A model generated the notes under the pieces. The model did no database searches and was not told the origin of the DNA. It saw nothing but the letters and a program-made list of their open reading frames with translations. Below are positions 13,930 through 21,775 of a DNA stretch of 36,677 nt, one piece after another; position 1 is the first letter of the stretch, and every line of letters begins with the position of its first letter. Both the position numbers and the translations under genes were made by a program. The stretch is taken from contig JACIWL010000013.1 of the NCBI GenBank assembly GCA_014360995.1, positions 1 to 36,677 of the forward strand, read 5' to 3'. This DNA comes from Candidatus Bipolaricaulota bacterium (GTDB lineage Bacteria > Bipolaricaulota > Bipolaricaulia > Bipolaricaulales > Bipolaricaulaceae).

Positions 13930-16011
13930 TTATGGGTCCGCCTTCACCGTGGGCGGCCGGTTCACGTTGATAACGGTGATCACCACTTGGTCCTCGGCCA
14001 TAGCGCCGCAGGCATCCACCACGCGGAGGGTGGCGATCACCTTAAGCGGCTCACAGCCCTCCACCTCCGGGGCCACGAACACCGGGCAGAGGGTGTCTGC
14101 TCCGATGAGTTTCCCGGCGGTGACTGTCCAGAAGATTTGGATGGGATCGCCATCGGGGTCGCCAGCCCGGGCGAGGATCATGATCTGGCCGCACTCGGTC
14201 ACGGTGAGATCCGGCCCAGCATCGGCCCATGGAGGCCGGTTCACATTGCGCACGAAGATCCGCACCGTATCCCTGGCCTCCGCACCGCAGGCATCCCGCA
14301 CGGTGACCACAAGCTCCACCACCTCCCCTTCACATTTGCTCGTGAGGGGTGCGGTGTACACGGGGTTTAGAATGTGAGGGTTATCAAGCGTTCCCCGGTT
14401 GCAGGGGACGGTCCAAACCACGGTGATGGTTTCGCCATCGGGATCGTAAGCCGTGGCCTGAAGCTGCACCTTTTGGCCCTCGTCCACCACGAGGTCCGGT
14501 CCGGCATCCACCACCGGCGGGTTATTCACGTTGAGGACATGGATGATGATCGTGTCCTGAGCCCGCCCGCCGCAGCAGTCCTCGGCCACCACGGTGATGG
14601 GCACGAACTCTCCCGCGCAGTCGGAGACCAACGGAGCGTAGTACACAGTCTCGAAGGCGTGGGGGTCAGAGAAATGCCCTTTGGGTGCAGACCACGTGAT
14701 CTTTACCGGATCGTGGTCGGGGTCGTATGCCAGAGCTCGAAGGGCGATGCTCTTCCCTTCTTCCACGATTTTAGCGGGAACGATGGGCCCCACGGGCACG
14801 GCCGCCTTGGGAGGCTCCGGAGGACAAGGGGCTGGGGAAGGTGCAGGAGCGCAGGGGGCGGGGAGACAGGTCCCTTCGTCGTAAATGAAGTTGAGGCCGG
14901 GACCACCGTCGATGAAGTTGCACCCTGGCCCGCCCAGGATCACGTCGCAGCCAGGTCCACCAAAGAGTTTGTCGTTCCCTTCCTCGCCCTCAATCCGGTC
15001 ATCTCCCTCTTCGCCGTAGATGATGTCGTCCCCGGGTCCACCGAAGAGGAGGTCGTTTCCCAGCTCTCCCAGGATGAGGTCGCAGCCCGGCCCGCCCTGG
15101 ATCAGGTCGCCTCCGGTCCCGCCGATAAGGAGGTCGTTTCCCTCAAAGCCGAAGATCCGGTCGTTACCACCAAGCCCCAGGATCAGGTCGTTTCCCGGGG
15201 TTCCGAAGAGGGGGTCGTCGCCCTCGGTGCCCACGATGACCTTCTCCGGCGGATTGGCCTCAAGGAAGGAAAGGATCGCATCCCACATGGGATCCGTGCA
15301 GGGGGCATAGGGAAGGTATTTCAAAAGGAGGGAGATTATGCTGGGATCGACCTTGTACTTGGCAAAGCATGAGGGCAAAGCTATCTCTGGAGCGGCCAAC
15401 TCCAAAAGGAGGCCAGGGAGTTTTGCGGGGTCCTCGGCGAGGATGAATTTACCCCCGCATTTTTCCGCCAGGGCGCGGAGGGAGCTCTGGGCCTGGAGCT
15501 CCAAGGCGAGCCCCACCACATCCACCACATGCCCTTTCTTGCGGAGGTCCCCCACCACGGCCAAGGGATCGCCTCCGCAGGTCTCCTCGCCATCGGTGAG
15601 GAGGATGAACCGGGTTCCAGGGGGTGCGGAGGAAGCCGCGAACTTAAGGGCATCAGCGAGCGGGGTCCAGCCTTTGGCCGAAAGCCCCTGGATTTTAGGG
15701 ATGAGCGCGGACCGCTCGGCCGCGGAATAAACCTTATAGGCCACGATCAGCTCGATGTCCGCGCAGCTTTGGGCCTTGGGCTCCCCGGGAAGGCGGTGGC
15801 CAAAGGCCACCACCCCAAACGCCGTGCCCTCGGGCAGGGCCTGAATTGTCTGAATCAAGGCCTCCTTGGCCCAAGAAAGCTTTGTTTTGCCCCCACTCCA
15901 GGGATCGTTCATGGAGTTGGAGGCGTCGAGGATGAAGAGGTAGCCCGCGGGTCCGGCCAGGGCCCCCAGGCCCGCCGCCAAAAGCAGCAAACATAAACCA
16001 ACGTTTCTCAT
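13930..16011 (-). CDS. Secreted VWA protein with 13 RTX nonapeptides and Ig-like repeats
   Basis: A protein of 693 residues; no named family member is recognised for the whole chain. Order: signal peptide (1-20, LLLLAAGLGALAG); a von Willebrand A domain with MIDAS DASNS, TPLAD and TDGEE; an Asp/Gly region of 13 consecutive nine-residue calcium-binding repeats of GGxGxD type (DNA about 14890-15241); a Pro-rich linker with three Cys (CAPAPSPAPC); then about three Ig-like (PKD/cadherin-type) repeats, two ended by VNRPP or VNNPP plus ADAGPDL. The chain stops just after a further VNRPPTVKADP, as if the repeat array ended at a boundary. ATG 16011 has GGAGG 5 nt upstream; the in-frame ATG at 16029 has none. 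A calcium-dependent extracellular adhesive or structural protein is the likely role (inference). RTX proteins usually leave by type I secretion, but this one has an N-terminal Sec signal. Confidence 0.8.
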   Translation of the reverse strand: MRNVGLCLLLLAAGLGALAGPAGYLFILDASNSMNDPWSGGKTKLSWAKEALIQTIQALPEGTAFGVVAFGHRLPGEPKAQSCADIELIVAYKVYSAAERSALIPKIQGLSAKGWTPLADALKFAASSAPPGTRFILLTDGEETCGGDPLAVVGDLRKKGHVVDVVGLALELQAQSSLRALAEKCGGKFILAEDPAKLPGLLLELAAPEIALPSCFAKYKVDPSIISLLLKYLPYAPCTDPMWDAILSFLEANPPEKVIVGTEGDDPLFGTPGNDLILGLGGNDRIFGFEGNDLLIGGTGGDLIQGGPGCDLILGELGNDLLFGGPGDDIIYGEEGDDRIEGEEGNDKLFGGPGCDVILGGPGCNFIDGGPGLNFIYDEGTCLPAPCAPAPSPAPCPPEPPKAAVPVGPIVPAKIVEEGKSIALRALAYDPDHDPVKITWSAPKGHFSDPHAFETVYYAPLVSDCAGEFVPITVVAEDCCGGRAQDTIIIHVLNVNNPPVVDAGPDLVVDEGQKVQLQATAYDPDGETITVVWTVPCNRGTLDNPHILNPVYTAPLTSKCEGEVVELVVTVRDACGAEARDTVRIFVRNVNRPPWADAGPDLTVTECGQIMILARAGDPDGDPIQIFWTVTAGKLIGADTLCPVFVAPEVEGCEPLKVIATLRVVDACGAMAEDQVVITVINVNRPPTVKADP

Positions 16012-16038
16012 TATGACCTCCTTGGTCATCCCCAGGGG

Positions 16039-16044
16039 AGTATA
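16039..16044 (-). promoter_or_regulatory. -10 box for the VWA/RTX gene
   Basis: TATACT on the minus strand lies 27 nt upstream of the chosen ATG (16011) in the 71 bp gap after dprA. I see no good -35 at the right distance. The leader it predicts carries the AAGGAGG site. Confidence 0.4.
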
Positions 16045-16082
16045 GCGGGAAAAAGCGTTCTAGTATGTAACGAGAGCTACAC

Positions 16083-17162
16083 TCAGCGGGGTTTGCGCAT
16101 GAATCGCCGGCCGGGCAACTCCTCTACAAGCCCAGAAAGCTCAAGCTCCACGAGGATTTGGGCCACCTGGGGATGAGGAAGGCCTGTTTGGGCCACAATC
16201 TCCTCCAGGGAAAGGGGCTCCAAGGAGAGGAGCTTATAGATTTGTGCCGCCGCGGGAGGAAGCTCGGGCTCCCGGGCCTTCGAGGAAATCTGGGGAAAGG
16301 GGAGTACACCCAGCTCCTCCAAGATGTCGTCCACGGAGGTCACTGGTTTTGCTCCCTCCCTAAGGAGGCGGTTCGTGCCGGCCGAGGCCTCGGAGGTGAT
16401 GGGGCCGGGAACAGCGAGCACTTCCTTCCCTTGCTCCAGGGCGTAGTCGGCGGTAATGAGCGCTCCCGAACGCTCCGGAGCTTCCACCACCACCAAAAGA
16501 AGGGAAAGCCCGGCGATGAGGCGGTTCCGGCGGGGAAAGGTCCAGGGAGCTCCTTCCATGTCCCAGGGGAATTCGGAGATGACCGCCCCGCGCGCGGCGA
16601 TCCTCTCCATGAGCTTTTCGCTTCCCGCTGGGTAAGGCTTCCCGAGACCCGTTCCCAAAACGGCGATGGTGCGGCCGGAAAGGAGGGCCCCTTCGTGGGC
16701 GGCGGTGTCGATCCCCGGCGCCATCCCGGAGACCACGGTGATCCCTCGCTCCCCAAGCTCCTGGGCCAGCTTTTTGGCCACAAGCCGCCCGTAGCTCGTG
16801 CAGCGCCGGGTGCCCACCATCCCCACCGCCAACCGGTCCCCCTCCTTCCACTCGCCCAAGATGTAGAGAACTGGAGGGGGATCGGGAATTTCCTTGAGGG
16901 GCTCAGGATATTCGGGCTCCGAAAAGATCACGATCTTTGCCCCCGCTTTCTTTGCCTTTTTCAGCTCTTCCTCGGGGTTGGCCCGGCGGCGTTCTTGAAA
17001 GATGTGGTGGGCCGCGTCGTCGAAAAGTTCGGGAAGGGGGGCGCGCCCCAGGGCGTCCCAGGCCTCCTTTGGCCCGCCACAACGCCGTAAAAGGAGCTCC
17101 CGCCGCCGCGGCGTAAGGGAAGGCAAAAGGTTCAACCCTACCCAAGCCAGCTTCTCCTCCAT
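16083..17162 (-). CDS. dprA: DNA-processing protein A (recombination mediator in transformation)
   Basis: A 359-residue DprA. It protects incoming single-stranded DNA and loads RecA in natural transformation. The Rossmann-like core shows VGTRRCTSYGRLVAKKLA, SGMAPGIDTAAHEGAL (most relatives have SGxARGID), GTGLGKPYPAGSEKLM, FPRRNRLIAGLS and GALITADYALEQGKEVLAVPG, then the GTNRLLREGA motif. The N-terminal helical part (LAWVGLNLLPSLTPRRRELL) and a C-terminal winged helix (LSLEEIVAQTGLPHPQVAQILVELE, about 300-340) complete the usual layout. The frame stays open to ATG 17282, but the extra 40 residues are unlike DprA and would run across the neighbouring gene's promoter and ATG. ATG 17162 starts right before the conserved segment. 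There is no SD; a TACCAT box lies 9 nt upstream. comEC is about 2.9 kb away. Confidence 0.94.
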   Translation of the reverse strand: MEEKLAWVGLNLLPSLTPRRRELLLRRCGGPKEAWDALGRAPLPELFDDAAHHIFQERRRANPEEELKKAKKAGAKIVIFSEPEYPEPLKEIPDPPPVLYILGEWKEGDRLAVGMVGTRRCTSYGRLVAKKLAQELGERGITVVSGMAPGIDTAAHEGALLSGRTIAVLGTGLGKPYPAGSEKLMERIAARGAVISEFPWDMEGAPWTFPRRNRLIAGLSLLLVVVEAPERSGALITADYALEQGKEVLAVPGPITSEASAGTNRLLREGAKPVTSVDDILEELGVLPFPQISSKAREPELPPAAAQIYKLLSLEPLSLEEIVAQTGLPHPQVAQILVELELSGLVEELPGRRFMRKPR

Positions 17163-17271
17163 CGCTGGCCAATGGTAAACCACCAAGCACGGAGAAGGCG
17201 AAAGAAGTTTCGTATCCAAAGCTTCATTTGTGGGGACCTCTTCCACGTCCTTTGGCCTATAATCTAAGGCC
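17163..17271. promoter_or_regulatory. Divergent promoter region between dprA and the WD40 gene
   Basis: This 109 bp region holds a perfect TATAAT (17258-17263, plus strand) 8 nt before the WD40 ATG at 17272, and ATGGTA (17172-17177; TACCAT on the minus strand) 9 nt before the dprA ATG. Neither gene has a Shine-Dalgarno and neither -10 has a convincing -35. Both placements imply leaderless or near-leaderless mRNAs. Confidence 0.55.
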
Positions 17272-18216
17272 ATGGCCCGCAAAATTTTGTTGTTCTTCCT
17301 CTTTGGGGTGGTTGTCTGGGCCCAAACAGGGGTGCATGAGCATGCTTTAGCCGGAATTGGCCCGGAGAAATTCGCGGTAAGCCGGGGGATGCACGTGGAG
17401 ATTTACTGCGTGTCAAACTTGGCCCGGCCGGAGCGTGTCCTTTCCGCCCCGCAGCGGCTGGAGGGGGTAGCCTCCCTTTCCGCCTCGCCTGATGGCCACT
17501 TCCTCGCCGCCGGAGGGGATTGGGGCCGTGTGGCCGTGTGGGACCTCGCCGCGGGAACGGTCCTTTACGAGGTCAAACTCCACACCTTCAAGGTTTGGAC
17601 TGTGGCCTTTTCCCCGGACGGGAGCCTTTTGGCCTCCGGGGCCTTCGACGGGACGGTGAAGATTTTCGACCTACGCGCGGGCCTTGAGGCCGGCGTTTTT
17701 GTCGATCCGGAGCTGCGTTCCACCGAGAACCCCGAGGGCACAGCGCACACGGGATGGGTGCGGTGCGTAGCCTTCTCCCCAGATGGGAAATACGTTGCCA
17801 CAAGCGGTTGCGATGGTTACGTGCGCATCTGGGACGTCCAGACCTTGCGCCTGGTTCAAAAGATTCGGGGCGGGATCAACGTGTACTCCGTGGCTTTTTC
17901 CTCGGATGGGAAGTACTTGGCCTGGGGGAATAACCCGGGCGAGGTGCGCTTGGCCACCGTGGGGGACTGGAAGGAAGTGCGGGTCATCCCGGTGAAGAAC
18001 CCCGCGTTTTGTGTGGCTTTTTCCCTTTCTGGCCGATACCTGGCCGCCGCCGGCCACCAAAAGATCCTTTGGGTTTGGGACGTGGCCTCGGGAACTCTCG
18101 TTCGGCAATTTTCCGGCCATGAAGGGCGCATTTGGGGCCTTTGTTTTCTTACGGAGACGCGCCTTGTGACCACCGGGGAGGACGGCACCTTCCGGGTGTG
18201 GGAGCTCGGGATTTAG
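17272..18216 (+). CDS. Secreted WD40-repeat beta-propeller protein
   Basis: A 314-residue protein with an N-terminal Sec signal (ILLFFLFGVVVWAQ, about 4-17) and WD40 blades through the rest. Typical units are SASPDGHFLAAGGDWGRVAVWDL, FSPDGSLLASGAFDGTVKIFD and FSPDGKYVATSGCDGYVRIWD (each a segment of one blade), then VWDVASGTLVRQFSGHEGRIWGL and EDGTFRVWEL at the end. Six to seven blades are likely, enough for a closed propeller. WD40 proteins scaffold other proteins; no catalytic residues are expected. With its signal peptide it should act in the periplasm or outside the cell. It starts on an apparently leaderless transcript, and its 3' end overlaps the uracil-DNA glycosylase gene by 19 bp. 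Confidence 0.88.
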   Translation: MARKILLFFLFGVVVWAQTGVHEHALAGIGPEKFAVSRGMHVEIYCVSNLARPERVLSAPQRLEGVASLSASPDGHFLAAGGDWGRVAVWDLAAGTVLYEVKLHTFKVWTVAFSPDGSLLASGAFDGTVKIFDLRAGLEAGVFVDPELRSTENPEGTAHTGWVRCVAFSPDGKYVATSGCDGYVRIWDVQTLRLVQKIRGGINVYSVAFSSDGKYLAWGNNPGEVRLATVGDWKEVRVIPVKNPAFCVAFSLSGRYLAAAGHQKILWVWDVASGTLVRQFSGHEGRIWGLCFLTETRLVTTGEDGTFRVWELGI

Positions 18217-18908
18217 CTCTAGCCGATCTTGCGGGGAGGATAGTGGCCTGTCGGGCCTGTCCGCGGCTGGTGGCCTACCGCGCGGAGGTGGTCCGACGCA
18301 AAGCTCCGGCCTTTCGCGACCAGATCTACTGGAGCAAGCCTGTCCCAGGCTTCGGTGATCCGCAGGCCTGGCTTTTCCTGGTGGGGCTCGCGCCGGCGGC
18401 CCACGGGGCGAACCGCACGGGCCGGATGTTCACCGGCGACGGCCCCCGCGGGGCCGGCGATTTTCTCATGGCCGCTTTGCACCGCGCCGGATTGGCTAAC
18501 CAGCCCTTTGCCCGCTCCCCCGACGACGGCCTTTCCCTTTTTGGCGTGTTTCTAAGTGCCATCGTGCGCTGCGCCCCGCCCCAAAACCGCCCAAAACCCA
18601 AGGAAATCAAAAATTGCCTTCCTTTCTTGGTGGAGGAGCTTCGCCTCATCCGGCCCAAGGTCATCTTTTGCCTGGGGGAGCTTTCTTTCGCCTGGACCTT
18701 GCGGGCCTTGGCGGACTTGGGAGCCTCCCTTCCCCGGCCTAAGCCGAAATTCCATCACGGCCTAACCTTGGACCTTCGGCCGGGAGGCCCGCTCGTTCTT
18801 GCCTCTTGTCACCCCTCCCGTCAGAACACCCAAACGGGAAGACTCACCCCGGCCATGCTAGATGCGGTCTTGGCCAAGGCCCTGGAGATGAAAACTCTTC
18901 TTGGCTAG
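18198..18908 (+). CDS. Family 5 uracil-DNA glycosylase (UDGb), iron-sulfur
   Basis: A 236-residue DNA repair enzyme of the thermophile-associated UDGb group, which removes uracil and other deaminated bases. Motif A is GLAPAAHGANRTGRMFTGD (residues about 61-79), which identifies family 5 and lacks the polar Asp/Asn of families 1 and 4. Motif B is ASCHPSRQNTQTGRLT with the catalytic His. Four Cys fit the 4Fe-4S cluster: CRAC near residue 17, RCAPPQNRPKP and NCLPFL. The frame is open to 18132, but GTG 18198 gives the normal N-terminus (ALADLAGRIVACRACPRLV). It overlaps the WD40 gene by 19 bp and the convergent comEC by 65 bp. High-temperature cytosine deamination would explain its need. Confidence 0.93.
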   Translation: MGARDLALADLAGRIVACRACPRLVAYRAEVVRRKAPAFRDQIYWSKPVPGFGDPQAWLFLVGLAPAAHGANRTGRMFTGDGPRGAGDFLMAALHRAGLANQPFARSPDDGLSLFGVFLSAIVRCAPPQNRPKPKEIKNCLPFLVEELRLIRPKVIFCLGELSFAWTLRALADLGASLPRPKPKFHHGLTLDLRPGGPLVLASCHPSRQNTQTGRLTPAMLDAVLAKALEMKTLLG

Positions 18909-20304
18909 CCCGAAGGATGAGGAGGCCCAAAATCGCCAGCAAATACCAGAGGCCAAACCTTTCCCCCACGGGAAGGACCGCGCCCGGGAATTTTCCAATC
19001 GCGCCCACCAGGAAAAGATAGGGCTCGGCCAGGGCCCCGAGGATTTGGCCCGCCCAAGGCTGGGTTTGCGGGATGGCCAGGAAGGGAAGGCCCAAAATCC
19101 CGGCCCAAAGGAGGAGGGTAGTCCAGGGGATGAGGATGATGTTGGCCAAAAGCCCATAAGGGGCGATGTACCCAAAGGAGGAGCCGAGGAAGGGAAGGAC
19201 CCCGATTTGGGCGCAAACGCTTACCGCGCCGAGGTCCGCCACGGGTAAAAGGAAAGAGGGCAGCCTTTTTCGCAGGGGGGTGCCGGTCCAGCGAGGAAGA
19301 AGGAGGACGATCCCGAAGGTGGCGGAAAAGGAGAGCTGAAAGGACGCATCCAGCGCGGACCAGGGCCAAAGGAGGAGGACGAGGATGGCCGCGAGCGAAA
19401 GGCCTTGCAGGGGGTCAAGCCACGCGCGGGCCACCCAGCCCCGCTCCCAAAGGAGCCAAAATATCCCCACGACCCCGAACATCACCGCCGCCCGCAAGAG
19501 CGAGACGCGCAGCCCCCCGATGAGGACGTAGAGGGCCACAATGGGGATAAGAAGGGCATACCGCCAGGCCCTGGGGATACGCAAAAGGCCCAAAAGAAAC
19601 CAGCCTCCGGCCACAAGGATTCCCACGTGAAGCCCGGAGAGGGCGAGGAGGTGGGCCACCCCGGCTTCCCGGAAGGCTACCTTCTCCTCCGCGGAGAGGA
19701 GGCCGCGGCTTCCCAAAAGGAGGGCGGCGAGGAGGGCCCGCGGGCGCTCGGGGAGAGATGAAAGGAGGGATCGCAATTTTTCCCGGGCCAACGCGGCCCA
19801 GGAGAGTATGCTTTTCGGCGCCTCTTCCAAGATCTCCACTCCTTCCGCCCAAAAAAGCCCTTGGATACCCCGGCGCCCGAGGTATTCCCGCCAGCCCTGG
19901 GGCTCAGGCACTCCGTATTGCCCGAAAAGCCGCACCCTTTGTCCGGGGAGGACAGAAACCTCTTGGGGTCCATAGGCCAAAAGGCGCACGCCAAGGCTTG
20001 GAATTTCCACGGTGAAGGAGAGCTTTTTCGCGGTGGGCTCGGGGAGATCCACCACTATGCCCGTGCATTCCCGAAGGAGGGGAAGCTGGAATGCCAAGTG
20101 TGGGGGAAGGGAAAAGGGGCGCACTGCGGCCATTCCCAAAAAGAGGACCGAGGCCCAAAGGAGAGGGGCAGATCGGCGCCAGGCCCCCAACGCCAAAAAG
20201 ACAAGGGCAATCCCCAAGGCCAAAGGGCCAAGGGGCTGGATATGGCCAAAGGCCAGGCCAAACCCCAACGCCGCGGCGATCCCCGGAAGAAGGGCCCTCC
20301 CCAT
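18844..20304 (-). CDS. comEC: ComEC/Rec2-family DNA uptake channel, short form
   Basis: A 486-residue polytopic membrane protein that would pass single-stranded DNA into the cytoplasm in transformation. It has N-terminal helices, a soluble OB-like part (about 75-165) and the competence-domain core with LLLGSRGLLSAEEKVAFREA then GVAHLLALSGLHVGIL (about 195-230), the ComEC signature. Later helices include LDPLQGLSLAAILVLLLWPW and LDASFQLSFSATFGIVLLLP. Full-length ComEC (700-800 residues) adds a C-terminal metallo-beta-lactamase nuclease domain; none is present here. The stop overlaps the UDG gene. The start, ATG 20304, has no SD but a -10 TACACT 8 nt upstream. It is divergent from pyrB. Confidence 0.88.
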   Translation of the reverse strand: MGRALLPGIAAALGFGLAFGHIQPLGPLALGIALVFLALGAWRRSAPLLWASVLFLGMAAVRPFSLPPHLAFQLPLLRECTGIVVDLPEPTAKKLSFTVEIPSLGVRLLAYGPQEVSVLPGQRVRLFGQYGVPEPQGWREYLGRRGIQGLFWAEGVEILEEAPKSILSWAALAREKLRSLLSSLPERPRALLAALLLGSRGLLSAEEKVAFREAGVAHLLALSGLHVGILVAGGWFLLGLLRIPRAWRYALLIPIVALYVLIGGLRVSLLRAAVMFGVVGIFWLLWERGWVARAWLDPLQGLSLAAILVLLLWPWSALDASFQLSFSATFGIVLLLPRWTGTPLRKRLPSFLLPVADLGAVSVCAQIGVLPFLGSSFGYIAPYGLLANIILIPWTTLLLWAGILGLPFLAIPQTQPWAGQILGALAEPYLFLVGAIGKFPGAVLPVGERFGLWYLLAILGLLILRASQEEFSSPGPWPRPHLAWPG

Positions 20305-20312
20305 TTTCCCGC

Positions 20313-20342
20313 AGTGTAGCCGCGTCTTCCCCCCTCGGTGAA
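20313..20342 (-). promoter_or_regulatory. Promoter of comEC, leaderless layout
   Basis: On the minus strand TTCACC (20337-20342, 4 of 6) precedes TACACT (20313-20318, 4 of 6) by 18 bp, and TACACT ends 8 nt before the ATG. There is no ribosome-binding site. Confidence 0.45.
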
Positions 20343-20375
20343 GGATTTGCGGCCCTCGCTTTTTCCGAAGCCAGT

Positions 20376-20404
20376 TTGCACATCTTCGAAAGGTCTGTTA
20401 CCAT
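20376..20404 (+). promoter_or_regulatory. Promoter of the pyr operon
   Basis: TTGCAC (20376-20381) and TACCAT (20399-20404) are 17 bp apart. The ATG of pyrB follows 12 nt after the -10, leaving a leader of about 5 nt. That is too short for a PyrR-type attenuator or a leader-peptide attenuator, and there is no SD. Both boxes are weak matches, so this call rests mainly on spacing and position. Confidence 0.45.
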
Positions 20405-20416
20405 AAAGCCTCGGCT

Positions 20417-21352
20417 ATGCACGCCGAGGTGGCCCTTAAAGGGCGTTCCTTTATTAATGCGTTGGACTTCACCCCCGAGGAGTACGAAGCCCTTTTCTCT
20501 TTGGCCGAGGAGATCCGGACCCATCCCCAGGACTTCACCGGGGCATGTGCGGGGAGAGTCCTGGCCACCCTGTTCTACGAGCCCAGCACCCGCACGCGCC
20601 TCTCCTTTGAGGCGGCCATGCTTCGGCTCGGCGGGCAGGTCCTCAGTGTGGCCGATCCCCAGACGAGCTCTGTGGCCAAAGGCGAGTCCTTGGCGGACAC
20701 GATCCGCACCGTCGCTGCTTACGCTGACCTCATCGTGATCCGCCACCCCAAGGAGGGGGCCGCGCGGCTTGCCGCCATGTACTCCCCGGTCCCGGTGATA
20801 AACGCCGGGGATGGGGCCCGCGAGCACCCCACCCAAACCCTCACCGACCTCTACACCATCCGCACCCTGAAGGGGAGGCTCTCCGAGCTCGCTGTGGCCT
20901 TCTGCGGGGACCTGCGCTTTGGCCGCACAGTGCACTCCCTGCTTCGTGCCCTCAGCCGCTACCCGGGGATGCGCTTTTTCCTCATCTCGCCGGAGGAGCT
21001 GAGGATTCCCGAATTCCTGCGGGAGGAGCTTTCCGCCCAAGGGATCACGATGGAGGAGAGGGAGCAAATGGAGGAAGTCCTTCCTTTTGTGGACGTACTC
21101 TACATGACCCGCGTGCAAAAGGAGCGCTTCCTCGACGAGGAGGAATACCTGCGCCTGCGGGATTTCTACATCCTCACCCCAGATCGCCTGGAGCTCCTCA
21201 AAAAAGACGCCATCGTCATGCACCCCCTTCCCCGGGTCACGGAAATCGCTTACGGTGTGGACGCCGACCCCCGGGCGGTCTACTTCCAGCAGGTGCGGTT
21301 TGGAATGTACGCACGGATGGCCCTTATCTTAGGCATTCTGGGGGTGGTGTAG
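20417..21352 (+). CDS. pyrB: Aspartate carbamoyltransferase, catalytic chain
   Basis: A 311-residue ATCase catalytic subunit, joining carbamoyl phosphate and aspartate in the first committed step of UMP synthesis. Motifs are [13 protein letters not shown] (STRTR at 57-61 binds carbamoyl phosphate), [18 protein letters not shown] (HPTQ) and [10 protein letters not shown] (HPLPR). The Lys of the 80s loop lies in [11 protein letters not shown]. It is followed with no gap by pyrI, so the enzyme is the allosteric PyrBI type and not the PyrB-only or PyrB-PyrC' complex. It heads a seven-gene operon in which consecutive genes abut or overlap. Confidence 0.97.
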   Translation: MHAEVALKGRSFINALDFTPEEYEALFSLAEEIRTHPQDFTGACAGRVLATLFYEPSTRTRLSFEAAMLRLGGQVLSVADPQTSSVAKGESLADTIRTVAAYADLIVIRHPKEGAARLAAMYSPVPVINAGDGAREHPTQTLTDLYTIRTLKGRLSELAVAFCGDLRFGRTVHSLLRALSRYPGMRFFLISPEELRIPEFLREELSAQGITMEEREQMEEVLPFVDVLYMTRVQKERFLDEEEYLRLRDFYILTPDRLELLKKDAIVMHPLPRVTEIAYGVDADPRAVYFQQVRFGMYARMALILGILGVV

Positions 21353-21775
21353 GTGCTTAGGGTCGAGCCCATCCAGAAGGGCATCGTGTTGGACCACATC
21401 CGGGCCGGAATGGGGATGCGCATCTTCCAGGAGCTTGGCCTTGGGGAGAAGGGGTTAACCGTAGCCCTCCTCATGAACGTTCCCAGCACCAAGCTCGGCC
21501 GCAAGGACATGATCAAGATCACCGGCGTGCTGGACCTGGACCTCACCAAGCTCGGCCTTCTCGATCCCGGAATCACCGTGAACTACATTGAGGGGGGGAT
21601 GGTGGTGCGGAAGGTCAAGCCAGGCCTTCCCGAGCGCGTGGTGGGCCTCATCCGCTGTCGCAACCCGCGCTGCATCACCTCCACCGAAAGCTACGTGGCT
21701 CCGGAGTTCACCTTGGTGAATCCTGCGGCCAAAGAGTATCGCTGCGCCTTCTGTGGGGAACGGGTCCGGGTGTGA
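21353..21775 (+). CDS. pyrI: Aspartate carbamoyltransferase, regulatory chain
   Basis: A 140-residue PyrI that binds CTP/ATP and sets ATCase feedback. The allosteric domain reads GIVLDHIRAGMGMRIFQELG (10-29), where the DHI segment lines the nucleotide site, and MNVPSTKLGRKDMIKI. The C-terminal zinc domain has all four ligands: Cys102 and Cys107 (CRNPRC), Cys131 and Cys134 (CAFC). GTG 21353 is the codon right after the pyrB stop. The 3' end overlaps pyrC by 4 bp (GTGA). PyrI is common in archaea and enterobacteria but patchy elsewhere in bacteria. Confidence 0.96.
   Translation: MLRVEPIQKGIVLDHIRAGMGMRIFQELGLGEKGLTVALLMNVPSTKLGRKDMIKITGVLDLDLTKLGLLDPGITVNYIEGGMVVRKVKPGLPERVVGLIRCRNPRCITSTESYVAPEFTLVNPAAKEYRCAFCGERVRV

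Noticed and set aside
14374-15372. Plus-strand open frame with repetitive DNA that might suggest a CRISPR-like array
   Set aside because: The periodic DNA is the 27 bp coding repeat of the RTX nonapeptides on the other strand. Units are adjacent and diverged, with no spacers.
17163-17282. Longer dprA start at 17282
   Set aside because: The extra 40 residues are unlike DprA and would cross the WD40 gene's promoter and start codon.
20405-20416. Pyrimidine attenuator or purine riboswitch before pyrB or xpt
   Set aside because: The apparent leaders are at most a few nucleotides, and no aptamer or terminator/antiterminator pair is seen in either gap.
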